From an uncultured Bacteroides sp. (lineage in GTDB: Bacteria > Bacteroidota > Bacteroidia > Bacteroidales > Bacteroidaceae), in the NCBI GenBank assembly GCA_937890825.1, contig CALADS010000081.1, positions 1 to 36,576 of the forward strand: a stretch of DNA of 36,576 nucleotides, given 5' to 3'. The notes beneath the pieces were generated by a model, which saw only the letters and a program-made list of their open reading frames with translations, made no database searches and was not told where the DNA came from. The position numbers were made by a program, and so were the translations under genes. Each line of letters opens with the position of its first letter. Positions within the stretch are counted from its first letter, which is position 1. Of the stretch, positions 15,568 to 23,822 are shown piece by piece.

Positions 15568-18069
15568 GTGATTAGAAGATTTCAATTTTTAGCACTTTTA
15601 CTGCTTGTTTTTTCGGGCTGGATGCACGCTCAAGTGCGTACACAACAGACTTTTAAGAAGGGCTGGAAGTTTACACGTGAAGACTGTATGGATTTCAGTG
15701 CCAAAGATTTTAATGATGAAAAGTGGCAGTCGGTGGCGGTGCCGCATGATTGGGCTATCTACGGTCCGTTTAGTATAGATAACGATAAGCAGAATCTAGC
15801 CATCACGCAAGATGGACAGAAAGAGGCAATGGAACATGCCGGGCGTACAGGAGGATTACCTTTTGTGGGTACCGGATGGTATCGTTTGCAGTTTAAATCT
15901 CCATCGTTCAAGGAGGGGAAAAAGGCTACATTGATATTTGATGGAGCCATGAGTCATGCCCGAGTCTTTATTAATGGTCAAGAAGCAGGTAATTGGCCTT
16001 ATGGTTATAATTCGTTTGTCATTGACGCTACTCCGTATCTGAAGGTTGGAGCAGTCAATACGTTGGCTGTACGGCTGGAAAATGAGCATGAGTCATCGCG
16101 CTGGTATCCGGGTGCCGGACTATATCGTAATGTGCATTTGGTGGTTCACGAAATAGCGCATATCCCTACTTGGGGTACCGTGCTGACTACTCCGGTGGTG
16201 AATGAGAATTATGCCCGCATTGATTTAAAGACAGAATGGAAAATGCCAAAGGGGAAACAGATGACAGATTACCGTATCGTAACTGTCATCAAGAATCCAA
16301 CAGGAAATGTTGTAGCTACAGATGAACGATTGGGAGAAACTTTTGATGAAGGTTTCTTTTATCAAAAGTTTACAGTAGCACAACCGGCTCTGTGGTCGCC
16401 AGAGTCGCCGGTACTCTATACGGCTTCAACCCAAGTTTATGAAGGCAGTCAGCTTGTTGACGAATACACTACTCGTTTTGGTATCCGCTCTTTGCAGCTA
16501 GTACCCGATAAAGGTTTTTTCCTGAATGGAGAATTGACCAAATTCAAAGGAGTTTGTAATCATCATGATTTAGGCCCTTTAGGAGGAATTGCCAATGAAG
16601 CGGGTATACGCCGACAGATTCGCATTTTGAAAGATATGGGGTGTAATGCTATTCGTACTTCTCATAATATGCCTGCTCCTGAATTGATTCGCGTATGCGA
16701 CGAGATGGGTATGATGGTTATGGCGGAGTCTTTTGATGAATGGAAATCGGCTAAGGTGCCTAATGGCTATCACCGACTGTTTGATGAGTGGGTGGAAAAA
16801 GATTTGGTCAATCTGGTTCGTCAGTATCGCAATAGTCCGAGTGTTGTGATGTGGTGTATCGGTAATGAAGTTCCTGACCAATGGAATAACTTCCTAGGTC
16901 CTAAATTGTCTAGAAAATTACAAGATATCTGTCATCGTGAAGATCCTACGCGTCCGGTAACCCAAGGTATGGATGCTCCCGATGCTGTAGTCAATAATAA
17001 TATGGCTGCTGTGATGGATGTAGCAGGTTTTAACTATCGTCCTCATAAGTATCAGGAAAATTATGACAAGTTGCCTCAATGTATAGTTTTGGGGAGTGAG
17101 ACGGCATCCACTGTCAGTTCACGCGGCGTATATAAATTCCCGGTCGAACGTCGTTCTATGCAGAAATATCCAGACCACCAATCCTCTTCCTATGATGTGG
17201 AACATTGTGGTTGGAGTAATTTGCCTGAAGATGACTGGATTTGGCACGATGATTATCCTTGGTGTATTGGTGAGTTTGTATGGACCGGTTTTGATTATTT
17301 GGGTGAGCCTACTCCTTATTACAGTGATTGGCCCAGTCATTCTTCTTTGTTTGGAATTGTCGATTTAGCTGGATTGCCTAAAGATCGTTACTATCTTTAT
17401 CGTAGTCATTGGAATCCTGAAGTTGAAACTTTACACATCCTTCCGCATTGGAATTGGGAAGGACGTGAGGGTGAAGTGACTCCGGTTTTCGTTTATACCA
17501 ATTACCCTTCTGCCGAGCTTTTTATCAATGGTAAGAGTCAGGGAAAGCGTGTTAAAGATTTGTCTGTAAGTATAGATAATAGTAAAGATTCACTTGCAGC
17601 TGCTCAATTTAAACGTCAGCAGCGCTATCGTTTGATGTGGATGGATACGAAGTACGAACCCGGTACAGTGAAGGTGGTAGCTTATGATGAGAATGGAAAA
17701 GCGATGGCAATGAAGGAGATTCATACGGCAGGTGAGCCTCATCATCTTGAGTTGGAAGCCGATCGTAGCGTTATCAAAGCTGATGAAGAGGATTTGGCTT
17801 TTGTAACGGTAAGAGTAGTGGATAAGGATGGCAATCTTTGTCCGTTGGCCGGACATGAGATTCGTTTTAAAGTGAAGGGTGCCGGCGTCTATCGCGCAGG
17901 AGCTAATGGAAATCCTGCTTCTTTGGAAAGTTTTCAGAAACCTCAGATGAAAGTTTTCAATGGCATGATGACAGCAATCATTGCTTCCAATGGAAAGCCT
18001 GGTGAAATGGTATTGGAAGCCTCGGGTGCTGGTTTGAGGAAAGCTGTGCTGAAATTGAGAGCGGAATAA
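15568..18069 (+). CDS. GH2 beta-galactosidase
   Basis: About 833 residues. The frame begins at a TTG touching the previous stop; GTG 15568 is preferred. Either gives a Sec signal ending FSGWMHAQ. Domains in order: sugar-binding jelly roll (about 25-180, with WYPGAGLYRNV), immunoglobulin-like GH2 domain (185-295), TIM barrel (300-600), and C-terminal Ig-like domains including a DUF4982-like segment. The acid/base Glu is in WCIGNEVP (about residue 434) and the nucleophile Glu in VLGSETAS (about 510). GEFVWTGFDYLGEPTPYY is typical of Bacteroidetes beta-galactosidases. Role: removes terminal beta-galactose exposed by the sialidase, before the hexosaminidases. A beta-mannosidase or glucuronidase role is less likely. 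Confidence 0.9.
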   Translation: MIRRFQFLALLLLVFSGWMHAQVRTQQTFKKGWKFTREDCMDFSAKDFNDEKWQSVAVPHDWAIYGPFSIDNDKQNLAITQDGQKEAMEHAGRTGGLPFVGTGWYRLQFKSPSFKEGKKATLIFDGAMSHARVFINGQEAGNWPYGYNSFVIDATPYLKVGAVNTLAVRLENEHESSRWYPGAGLYRNVHLVVHEIAHIPTWGTVLTTPVVNENYARIDLKTEWKMPKGKQMTDYRIVTVIKNPTGNVVATDERLGETFDEGFFYQKFTVAQPALWSPESPVLYTASTQVYEGSQLVDEYTTRFGIRSLQLVPDKGFFLNGELTKFKGVCNHHDLGPLGGIANEAGIRRQIRILKDMGCNAIRTSHNMPAPELIRVCDEMGMMVMAESFDEWKSAKVPNGYHRLFDEWVEKDLVNLVRQYRNSPSVVMWCIGNEVPDQWNNFLGPKLSRKLQDICHREDPTRPVTQGMDAPDAVVNNNMAAVMDVAGFNYRPHKYQENYDKLPQCIVLGSETASTVSSRGVYKFPVERRSMQKYPDHQSSSYDVEHCGWSNLPEDDWIWHDDYPWCIGEFVWTGFDYLGEPTPYYSDWPSHSSLFGIVDLAGLPKDRYYLYRSHWNPEVETLHILPHWNWEGREGEVTPVFVYTNYPSAELFINGKSQGKRVKDLSVSIDNSKDSLAAAQFKRQQRYRLMWMDTKYEPGTVKVVAYDENGKAMAMKEIHTAGEPHHLELEADRSVIKADEEDLAFVTVRVVDKDGNLCPLAGHEIRFKVKGAGVYRAGANGNPASLESFQKPQMKVFNGMMTAIIASNGKPGEMVLEASGAGLRKAVLKLRAE

Positions 18070-18121
18070 ATGGGTAGTAGTGATTAATATATTTGATTTT
18101 AACGTTGGAGGATAGCTGTTT

Positions 18122-19750
18122 ATGAAAAAAATCATAATTCAAGTATTGTGTTTATGGGGTATGCTACAGCCCATGAAGGCGGTTGATACCGTTTATGTGC
18201 AAGAACCTCAGATTCCGGTCTTGATTGAAAGGCAGGACAATATACTGTTTAAACTACGGTTTGCTGCTGCTGCAGATGAAACTTTACAACGAGTAGTTTT
18301 AGATTTTAAAGAAAATATTAACTTGTCTGATATACAATCTGTTAAGCTCTATTATAGCGGAACGGAAGCTTTGCAGGATGTTTCTAAAAAACGCTTTGCT
18401 CCTTTAGAGTATATCTCGTGTCATACACCGGGTAAGACATTGGCTGCTAATCCTTCATACTCCATTTTGAAAGCAGTGGTAGAGAACCCTGGTCAGCAGG
18501 TTATTTTTTCAGGAGAGCAAAAGTTGTTTCCTGGGGTGAATTTCTTTTGGGTCAGTCTTCAGATGAAATCATCGGCCCAATTGGATACGAAAGTTGTAGC
18601 AAAAGTATCTTCTGTTACTATCAATGGTAAAGAAGTTCCCGTACGGTTATCTTCCCGTTTGGGGATAGAACATCGCATGGGGGTGGGAGTGCGTCATGCC
18701 GGTGACGACGGTTCGGCCGCTTTCCGTATTCCCGGTTTGGTTACTACTAATAAAGGAACTTTATTGGGGGTATATGATGTGCGCTATAATAGCAGTGTAG
18801 ACCTTCAAGAACATGTAGATGTGGGGTTGAGCCGTAGTACGGATGGAGGTAAAACGTGGGAAAAAATGCGTTTACCTTTAGCTTTTGGCGAAACTGGTGG
18901 ACTGCCAGCTGCACAAAATGGGGTGGGGGATCCTTCTATATTGTTTGATGACCAAAGGAATACCGTTTGGGTAATTGCTGCTTGGACGCATGGTATGGGT
19001 AATCAGCGTGCATGGTGGAGTTCTCATCCGGGCATGGATCAAGCTACGACTGCGCAATTGGTTATGGCTAAGAGCACTGATGATGGAAAGACCTGGTCAG
19101 CCCCCATTAACATAACTCAACAAGTGAAACAACCTTCTTGGTATTTTTTGCTGCAAGGTCCCGGACGGGGAATTACGATGAGTGACGGAACTTTGGTTTT
19201 CCCGATTCAGTATATCGCAGCCGACCGCATTCCTTGTGCCGGGATTATGTATAGTAAGGATGGTGGGAATACTTGGAAAATCCATAATCATGCCCGTACC
19301 AATACTACAGAGGCACAGGTGGTGGAGATTGGACCTGGGGTATTGATGTTGAATATGAGGGATAACCGTGGAGGTAGCAGGGCTGTCTATACTACAACTG
19401 ATTTGGGTAGGACATGGAAGGAGCATGAGTCTTCGCGGACGGCATTACAAGAACCGGTATGTATGGCCAGTTTGATACGGGTGAAAGCTGAAGATAATGT
19501 ATTAAATAAAGATTTACTTATCTTTTCGAATCCCAATTCTACTCAACATCGGAATAATATCACCATTAAAGTAAGTCTGGATGATGGTTATACTTGGTTG
19601 CCCCAGCATCAGGTATTGTTGGATGAGGGAACTAGTTGGGGGTATTCTTGCCTGACGATGGTGGATAAGGAAACAGTTGGAATTTTGTATGAAAGTAGTG
19701 TGGCTCACATGACTTTCCAAACGGTAAAGTTGAAAGATTTGGTAGAGTGA
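18122..19750 (+). CDS. GH33 exo-alpha-sialidase
   Basis: 542 residues with an N-terminal signal (IIIQVLCLWGMLQPMKA) and an N-terminal beta-sandwich (about 25-180) as in the BNR-associated domain of Bacteroides sialidases. The six-bladed propeller begins with the FRIP arginine motif (201-204). Asp boxes S-x-D-x-G-x-T-W or close variants are seen near 239, 317, 377, 425 and 486 (STDGGKTW, STDDGKTW, SKDGGNTW, TTDLGRTW, LDDGYTW). The family hydrolyses terminal alpha-linked sialic acid with retention. As the last gene of the operon it performs the first step of host-glycan attack. No sialic acid catabolism genes (nanL/A/E) are in the window. A hairpin terminator follows 23 bp later. Confidence 0.95.
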   Translation: MKKIIIQVLCLWGMLQPMKAVDTVYVQEPQIPVLIERQDNILFKLRFAAAADETLQRVVLDFKENINLSDIQSVKLYYSGTEALQDVSKKRFAPLEYISCHTPGKTLAANPSYSILKAVVENPGQQVIFSGEQKLFPGVNFFWVSLQMKSSAQLDTKVVAKVSSVTINGKEVPVRLSSRLGIEHRMGVGVRHAGDDGSAAFRIPGLVTTNKGTLLGVYDVRYNSSVDLQEHVDVGLSRSTDGGKTWEKMRLPLAFGETGGLPAAQNGVGDPSILFDDQRNTVWVIAAWTHGMGNQRAWWSSHPGMDQATTAQLVMAKSTDDGKTWSAPINITQQVKQPSWYFLLQGPGRGITMSDGTLVFPIQYIAADRIPCAGIMYSKDGGNTWKIHNHARTNTTEAQVVEIGPGVLMLNMRDNRGGSRAVYTTTDLGRTWKEHESSRTALQEPVCMASLIRVKAEDNVLNKDLLIFSNPNSTQHRNNITIKVSLDDGYTWLPQHQVLLDEGTSWGYSCLTMVDKETVGILYESSVAHMTFQTVKLKDLVE

Positions 19751-19773
19751 TTTGCTGCCAGAGTATAAATATT

Positions 19774-19819
19774 ATGCCGCATAGAGGGAGGGTAACTCTT
19801 CTGCTATGCGGTATTCTTC
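19774..19819 (+). terminator. Terminator of the glycosidase operon
   Basis: Stem ATGCCGCATAG (19774-19784) pairs with CTATGCGGTAT (19804-19814) with one G-T pair. A T-rich tail CTTCGTTTTT follows. It separates the operon from the marR promoter. Confidence 0.8.
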
Positions 19820-19822
19820 GTT

Positions 19823-19852
19823 TTTGCAAATAAAAGATATTTCTTACCTTTG
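19823..19852 (+). promoter_or_regulatory. Promoter of marR-type gene
   Basis: TTTG (19823-19826), an 18-bp spacer and TACCTTTG (19845-19852). The predicted start is near 19859, about 40 bases before the ATG. Confidence 0.65.
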
Positions 19853-19866
19853 TAAGGTTATTAACA

Positions 19867-19880
19867 GACTGTTGACAGTC
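19867..19880. promoter_or_regulatory. Candidate MarR operator
   Basis: The dyad GACTG-TTGA-CAGTC lies just past the predicted transcription start of the marR-type gene, where a dimeric regulator would block its own transcription. Position and symmetry are seen; binding is inferred. Confidence 0.45.
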
Positions 19881-19899
19881 GATATACTAGGATAGAAAG

Positions 19900-20274
19900 A
19901 TGAGTAAAATGGAGTCATTATGTAGAATCAGAGATATTTACCGTGCCATAGCAGCATTTGAAGTAGCATTTGAAAAGCAATATCAGCTTACGCTGAACGA
20001 GGGTATGTTGTTGTGTACCTTGAGTAAAGTGAATACGCTTTCTTCCGGTGAGTTGGCTGATGCTTTAGGATTATCTCATTCAAATGCTTCTAAGGTGATT
20101 CGCTCCGTTGAAGACAAAGGATACATAACCAGGGTGCTAGGTAAAATAGATAAGCGGCAGATGTATTTTTCTGTCACCTCAGAGGGAGAGTCTGTTATTC
20201 AGCGGATTAAGTGTGGAGAAATGGAACTGCCTGAAATACTACGGGAAGTAGCGGCAAATAATTCTGGGCAATAA
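19900..20274 (+). CDS. MarR-family transcriptional regulator
   Basis: A 124-residue winged-helix protein of near-typical MarR length. The N-terminal helices precede a helix-turn-helix (TLSSGELADALGLSHSNASKVIRSVEDKGYI, about residues 46-76) and a wing with RVLGKIDKRQMYFSVT. The family senses small ligands and usually represses a neighbouring exporter and itself. Its 3' end overlaps the convergent MATE exporter gene by 36 bp, and a dyad sits in its own promoter region. Because the exporter is tail-to-tail and probably driven from the yraN promoter far away, direct control of the exporter is not assured. ATG 19909 is an alternative start. Confidence 0.85.
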   Translation: MSKMESLCRIRDIYRAIAAFEVAFEKQYQLTLNEGMLLCTLSKVNTLSSGELADALGLSHSNASKVIRSVEDKGYITRVLGKIDKRQMYFSVTSEGESVIQRIKCGEMELPEILREVAANNSGQ

Positions 20275-21555
20275 ACAAGTTTGTACGACACCACGAACTC
20301 CCAGGTAACAGAGAAAGGCTAACCAAAGTGCGTGATTTCCCCATTGGGAATGAAAGCCGTAATAAACGGTAAAGAAGCAGGCTGCCGCAGTGGCCATGGA
20401 AAGCAGCATTTCCCGGGTGGCCGTGGCACCAATGAAAACTCCGTCCCAAATAAAGGCAGCTACGCCGGTGACAGGGATGGCAATGGCCCAATAAAAATAA
20501 GCATCTGTGGCTTGAATGACTTGTCTGTCATTGGTTAAAAGAGCGAGAAAGGTGTTTCCACCCAAGGTATAGATTAAGGTGAAGATACCTGTTACAGCAG
20601 CTCCCCATATAAAGAGTCTTTTTATAATGGATTGAAAGGCGGGTAGGTTACGGGCACCGATGTATCGTCCGCTCAATGCTTCGCCAGCATAGGCAAATCC
20701 ATCCATTACATAAGAAAACAGTGTGAACAGTTGCATCAGCAATGTATTCACCGCCAATATGGTTTCTCCCTGCGACGCTCCTGCTGTGGTAAAGAATAGT
20801 GTGACAGATACCAGACATAGCGTGCGGAGAAAAATATCCCGGTTTACTTGGAAGAACCGGCTCATGGCTGTTTTTGCCCATAAAAGTTGGTCTGTCCGTA
20901 TGTGCAGATATTTTCTGAGCTTACCATAATGGCGTATCCAAAGTATCCCTCCCATAGCCAGACCGGCATATTGTGCTACCAAGGTCCCGAGAGCTACACC
21001 CTCTACTTTCATTCCTCCTACAAATACCAGACAAAGACTAATCAGTATGTTGACAATATTTTGAGTAATGGCAATAAACATTGGAATGCGTGAGTTTTGC
21101 ATACCGATGAACCATCCTGTCAATCCGTATAGTCCCAGCATAGCTGGAGCTCCCCAAATGCAGATATGAAAGTAAAGGGTAGCCAGTTGGGCAACATCCT
21201 CACTAGGGCGTATGACAGAGAGTGCAAACTGGCAGATGGGGGTTTGCAGGAAGAGTAGGATAATAGCCGTCAGCATGCCAATTCCTAGCGAACGTGCTAG
21301 TAAGCGCATGGCTTCGGACAAATCACGCTGTCCGAGTGCTTGTGAGGTCATGCCGCTGGTTCCCATCCGTAGGAAACCGAATATCCAGTAGATGATGTTG
21401 AATAGCATGCTGCCCACGGCAATGGCTCCAATGTATTTGGCGGCTCCCAGATGGCCTACGATAGCCACATCTACCAATCCAAGCAGCGGAACAGTGATGT
21501 TGGATAAAATAGAAGGAAGTGCAATGTGAATTATCTGTCTGTCTTGGGTGTTCAT
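20239..21555 (-). CDS. MATE-family multidrug/Na+ antiporter
   Basis: 438 residues with about twelve hydrophobic helices and the two-bundle pattern of the MATE/DinF family. It opens with IALPSILSNITVPLLGLVDVAIVGHLG, the family's conserved first helices. A mid-protein repeat starts around residue 240 (DIFLRTLCLVSVTLFFTTAG). The family exports cationic drugs and metabolites at the inner membrane using Na+ or H+. It is the third gene of a yraN-birA-MATE unit, starting five bases after the birA stop. Its end overlaps the convergent MarR gene. The substrate is unknown. Confidence 0.88.
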   Translation of the reverse strand: MNTQDRQIIHIALPSILSNITVPLLGLVDVAIVGHLGAAKYIGAIAVGSMLFNIIYWIFGFLRMGTSGMTSQALGQRDLSEAMRLLARSLGIGMLTAIILLFLQTPICQFALSVIRPSEDVAQLATLYFHICIWGAPAMLGLYGLTGWFIGMQNSRIPMFIAITQNIVNILISLCLVFVGGMKVEGVALGTLVAQYAGLAMGGILWIRHYGKLRKYLHIRTDQLLWAKTAMSRFFQVNRDIFLRTLCLVSVTLFFTTAGASQGETILAVNTLLMQLFTLFSYVMDGFAYAGEALSGRYIGARNLPAFQSIIKRLFIWGAAVTGIFTLIYTLGGNTFLALLTNDRQVIQATDAYFYWAIAIPVTGVAAFIWDGVFIGATATREMLLSMATAAACFFTVYYGFHSQWGNHALWLAFLCYLGVRGVVQTCLLPRIICRYFP

Positions 21556-21560
21556 GTTGA

Positions 21561-22334
21561 TTACAAGATATATTGTACTTCTTTAAAGAGGTAAGAACGT
21601 TTTTGACCTTGCTTATCTTGTAGCAGGAAGCGTCCGTCATTCTCTACGCCTACTAGTTGAGCCTTGAAAATGCCTTCTTGGTCTTCATAGGCATGAAAAC
21701 CATTTTTACGGAACAGTGCACAGTGGTATCTGTTCTGTATATCTTTAGAGAATACATTAAAATCTGCTGTTGACAGACGGTAGTAGTAATCATGGATTCT
21801 TTGTAGTATCAGGTTTAATATCTCTTGGCAGTTGTGGTCTTGTCCTGTAATTTGTTTCAGTGATACGGGGTTGGGTGCATCGCTGTAGAATTGTTTTTGG
21901 TTGATATTTAATCCGATGCCGCAAATAGATTGACCGATATAGCAGCCTTTTAAATCATTCTCTATCAGAATACCGCATATTTTTCTGTCGCGATAATAAA
22001 TATCATTGGGCCATTTAATGGTGATGTGGTTTGTCCATTTATCTAATACTTCTTTGATGGATAAAGATATGATTTGCGAGAGGATAAACTGCTGTTTAGC
22101 TTCTAAGAACAGTGGATAAAGTACGAAACTGAACAAGAGATTCTTATCTTTCTCTGATTCCCAATGGTTGCCTCGCTGTCCTTTGCCAGCCGTTTGAAAG
22201 TGACTGTATACCGTGGTAAACTCTGCTACATTGTGGGTTGATTCGTTGCACAATTGGCTAAGATACCGATTAGTAGAATCTATTTCCTGCAGCTCGATGA
22301 CAGGAAAAGAGGTTTGGTTAGGTATGGTTGTCAT
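21561..22334 (-). CDS. birA: Biotin--[acetyl-CoA carboxylase] ligase
   Basis: 257 residues, only the catalytic and C-terminal domains of biotin protein ligase. Seen are IDSTNRYL at about residue 18, the biotin/ATP loop GKGQRGNHW near 52-60 (GRGRRG-like), KWPNDIYYRDRKICGILIEN, and GIGLNIN. It attaches biotin to the carrier protein of biotin-dependent carboxylases in the cytoplasm. There is no N-terminal helix-turn-helix, so it should be a group I enzyme and not a repressor like E. coli BirA. It lies between yraN (17-bp gap) and the MATE gene (5-bp gap). Confidence 0.92.
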   Translation of the reverse strand: MTTIPNQTSFPVIELQEIDSTNRYLSQLCNESTHNVAEFTTVYSHFQTAGKGQRGNHWESEKDKNLLFSFVLYPLFLEAKQQFILSQIISLSIKEVLDKWTNHITIKWPNDIYYRDRKICGILIENDLKGCYIGQSICGIGLNINQKQFYSDAPNPVSLKQITGQDHNCQEILNLILQRIHDYYYRLSTADFNVFSKDIQNRYHCALFRKNGFHAYEDQEGIFKAQLVGVENDGRFLLQDKQGQKRSYLFKEVQYIL

Positions 22335-22351
22335 AATGGTTATTATATAAA

Positions 22352-22717
22352 TTAAAATAGAGTAGGGTAAAAGGCTTCCTGTATATGCTCGATATGAAAG
22401 GGGGCTTCTTCTCCTACTACGGTAATAATATCAAACCGCACATAAGTATCCAGGCAGAAGTGCTTCAAGTAGGCATCTGTAGCAATGATTATGTTGCGTC
22501 TTTTTTTCCAGTTTACAGCTTCTTGTGGCTCTTGGTACTGGGTGTTGGTGCGTGTTTTTACTTCCACTATTACCAACTCATGATCTTTGGCCGCTACTAT
22601 ATCTAGTTCTAAATGATTTTTTCGCCAATTGCGGTGCCTAATCAAGTAGCCATGTTCTTGCAGATAAGTAACAGCTGCTTCTTCTCCTGCTTTTCCTAAT
22701 TTATTGTGCGCTGCCAT
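22352..22717 (-). CDS. yraN: YraN family (UPF0102) nuclease-like protein
   Basis: About 121 residues of the UPF0102 family, a PD-(D/E)xK nuclease-like fold. Seen are LGKAGEEAAVTYLQEHGY, the core NHLELDIVA and EVKTRTN, and the tail RFDIITV. The function in bacteria is not settled. The start is ATG 22717. A longer frame opens at a TTG that lies inside the -7 box TATTTTTG (22739-22746) and so cannot be translated from that promoter. It is the first gene of the unit with birA and the MATE exporter. Confidence 0.88.
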   Translation of the reverse strand: MAAHNKLGKAGEEAAVTYLQEHGYLIRHRNWRKNHLELDIVAAKDHELVIVEVKTRTNTQYQEPQEAVNWKKRRNIIIATDAYLKHFCLDTYVRFDIITVVGEEAPFHIEHIQEAFYPTLF

Positions 22718-22738
22718 CTTTTGAGAAGATTTATTGTT

Positions 22739-22746
22739 CAAAAATA
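22739..22746 (-). promoter_or_regulatory. -7 box of the yraN-birA-MATE unit
   Basis: On the minus strand TATTTTTG is a perfect -7 match; no clear -33 TTTG is seen at the right distance. It decides the yraN start, because the upstream TTG codon lies within it. Confidence 0.55.
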
Positions 22747-22767
22747 CAAAATTAATGTTTTTTCTTC

Positions 22768-22797
22768 TTTGTTTTTACAGAATGAAGACTAATTTTG
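22768..22797 (+). promoter_or_regulatory. Promoter of the RHH-like gene and tadA
   Basis: TTTG (22768-22771), an 18-bp spacer and TAATTTTG (22790-22797). A candidate TTG start at 22795 lies inside the -7 box, so the coding start must be the ATG at 22831. Confidence 0.65.
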
Positions 22798-22830
22798 CAG
22801 AAAAATCAATTATATACACTGACTATCCCC

Positions 22831-23064
22831 ATGAGAAAAAGAGATAAGGCTTATGCAAAGCTTCCTTCTGATGAACCGAAGCGTCATCAACGTATGGTTT
22901 GCCTGCTGAGTGAGGAGGAGGTGCGCATAGTGGATAATTATCTGGATAAATATAAGATAACCAATAAATCCCGTTGGTTGCGTGAAACGATTCTGATGTT
23001 TATTTACAAGAATATGGACGAGGATTATCCTACCTTATTCGGAGAACATGATATGCGGCGATGA
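22831..23064 (+). CDS. Conserved small protein, ribbon-helix-helix-like
   Basis: 77 residues from ATG 22831. The N terminus is basic (MRKRDKAYAKLPSDEPKRHQ). A strand-helix-helix pattern follows (MVCLLSEEEVRIVDNYLDKY, then ITNKSRWLRETILMFIYKN) like ribbon-helix-helix DNA-binding proteins, in which the strand pairs in a dimer. A role as a small regulator is inferred; no target is known. The 3' end overlaps tadA by four bases (ATGA), so the two are co-translated from one mRNA. The upstream TTG start offered by the longest frame lies within the -7 box and is rejected. Confidence 0.7.
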   Translation: MRKRDKAYAKLPSDEPKRHQRMVCLLSEEEVRIVDNYLDKYKITNKSRWLRETILMFIYKNMDEDYPTLFGEHDMRR

Positions 23065-23495
23065 AAGATGAATTCTATATGAAGCAAGCGCTGGCTGAGG
23101 CTCGTATGGCAGCAGAGCGCGGAGAAGTACCGGTAGGTGCTGTTGTGGTTTGTAAAGACCGTGTCATAGCCCGTGCACATAATCTGACAGAAACTCTGAC
23201 AGATGTTACAGCACATGCAGAAATGCAGGCTCTTACAGCAGCATCTTCTTTTTTAGGTGGAAAATATTTGAATGAATGTACATTGTATGTTACGGTGGAA
23301 CCCTGTATAATGTGTGCAGGTGCTATCGGCTGGTCGCAATTAGGGCGTTTGGTCTTTGGCGCAGCTGATGCAAAGCGCGGTTATGTACGGTTTGCTCCGC
23401 AGGCCTTGCATCCTAAAACAGAAGTTGTACAAGGGGTATTGGCCGATGAATGTGCTTCCTTAATGAAATCTTTCTTTTTGGCTAAACGTCGTTGA
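23061..23495 (+). CDS. tadA: tRNA adenosine(34) deaminase
   Basis: 144 residues with the cytidine/deoxycytidylate deaminase fold. The zinc and proton-shuttle motif HAE is at 52-54 and PCIMC (Cys82, Cys85) follows; RGEVPVGAVVV and NLTETLTDVTAHAE are typical of TadA. It converts A34 to inosine in tRNA-Arg(ACG) as a dimer. The start overlaps the upstream small gene by four bases. It ends 16 bp from the convergent DUF4834 gene. A guanine deaminase is a less likely alternative. Confidence 0.9.
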   Translation: MKDEFYMKQALAEARMAAERGEVPVGAVVVCKDRVIARAHNLTETLTDVTAHAEMQALTAASSFLGGKYLNECTLYVTVEPCIMCAGAIGWSQLGRLVFGAADAKRGYVRFAPQALHPKTEVVQGVLADECASLMKSFFLAKRR

Positions 23496-23511
23496 GTGAT
23501 TATCCTGCAGA

Positions 23512-23751
23512 TTACACCTCTTCATAATCCACATATTCTCCTTCATCTTTGGCAAATATCTTTTTTCGGTTGGTATGCAGCTCTCCTTCCTCTGTAGACG
23601 TCCATTCTTCTGTAGATGTCTGCGATGGTCTGTTGGGGGGTGTCTGTCGGTTTAGTTTGAATAGTTTAAGAACGAAACTAGCGATTATTCCTAAGCCTAT
23701 CAGTAGAATGGCAAGTATAATAATAAAGATAAATCCTAAAAAATGCAACAT
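23512..23751 (-). CDS. DUF4834-like small membrane protein
   Basis: 79 residues: one N-terminal membrane helix (about residues 2-30, LGFIFIIILAILLIGLGIIA) and a polar, Ser/Thr/Glu-rich tail ending KKIFAKDEGEYVDYEEV. The layout and tail match the Bacteroidales family DUF4834 as I remember it, often next to pssA. It is probably inserted with its tail in the cytoplasm. The function is unknown. It follows pssA in the same direction after a 71-bp gap. Confidence 0.75.
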   Translation of the reverse strand: MLHFLGFIFIIILAILLIGLGIIASFVLKLFKLNRQTPPNRPSQTSTEEWTSTEEGELHTNRKKIFAKDEGEYVDYEEV

Positions 23752-23822
23752 GGGTTTTTAAGTCTTTTAAGTTGATAACTTTGAATGACTATACAACATC
23801 CGTGCCAAAAAAAGTTTGTGCT

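Noticed and set aside
6565..18135. Many long minus-strand frames in the glycosidase operon
   Set aside because: All lie antisense to well-recognised glycosidases and have no domains; they reflect codon bias.
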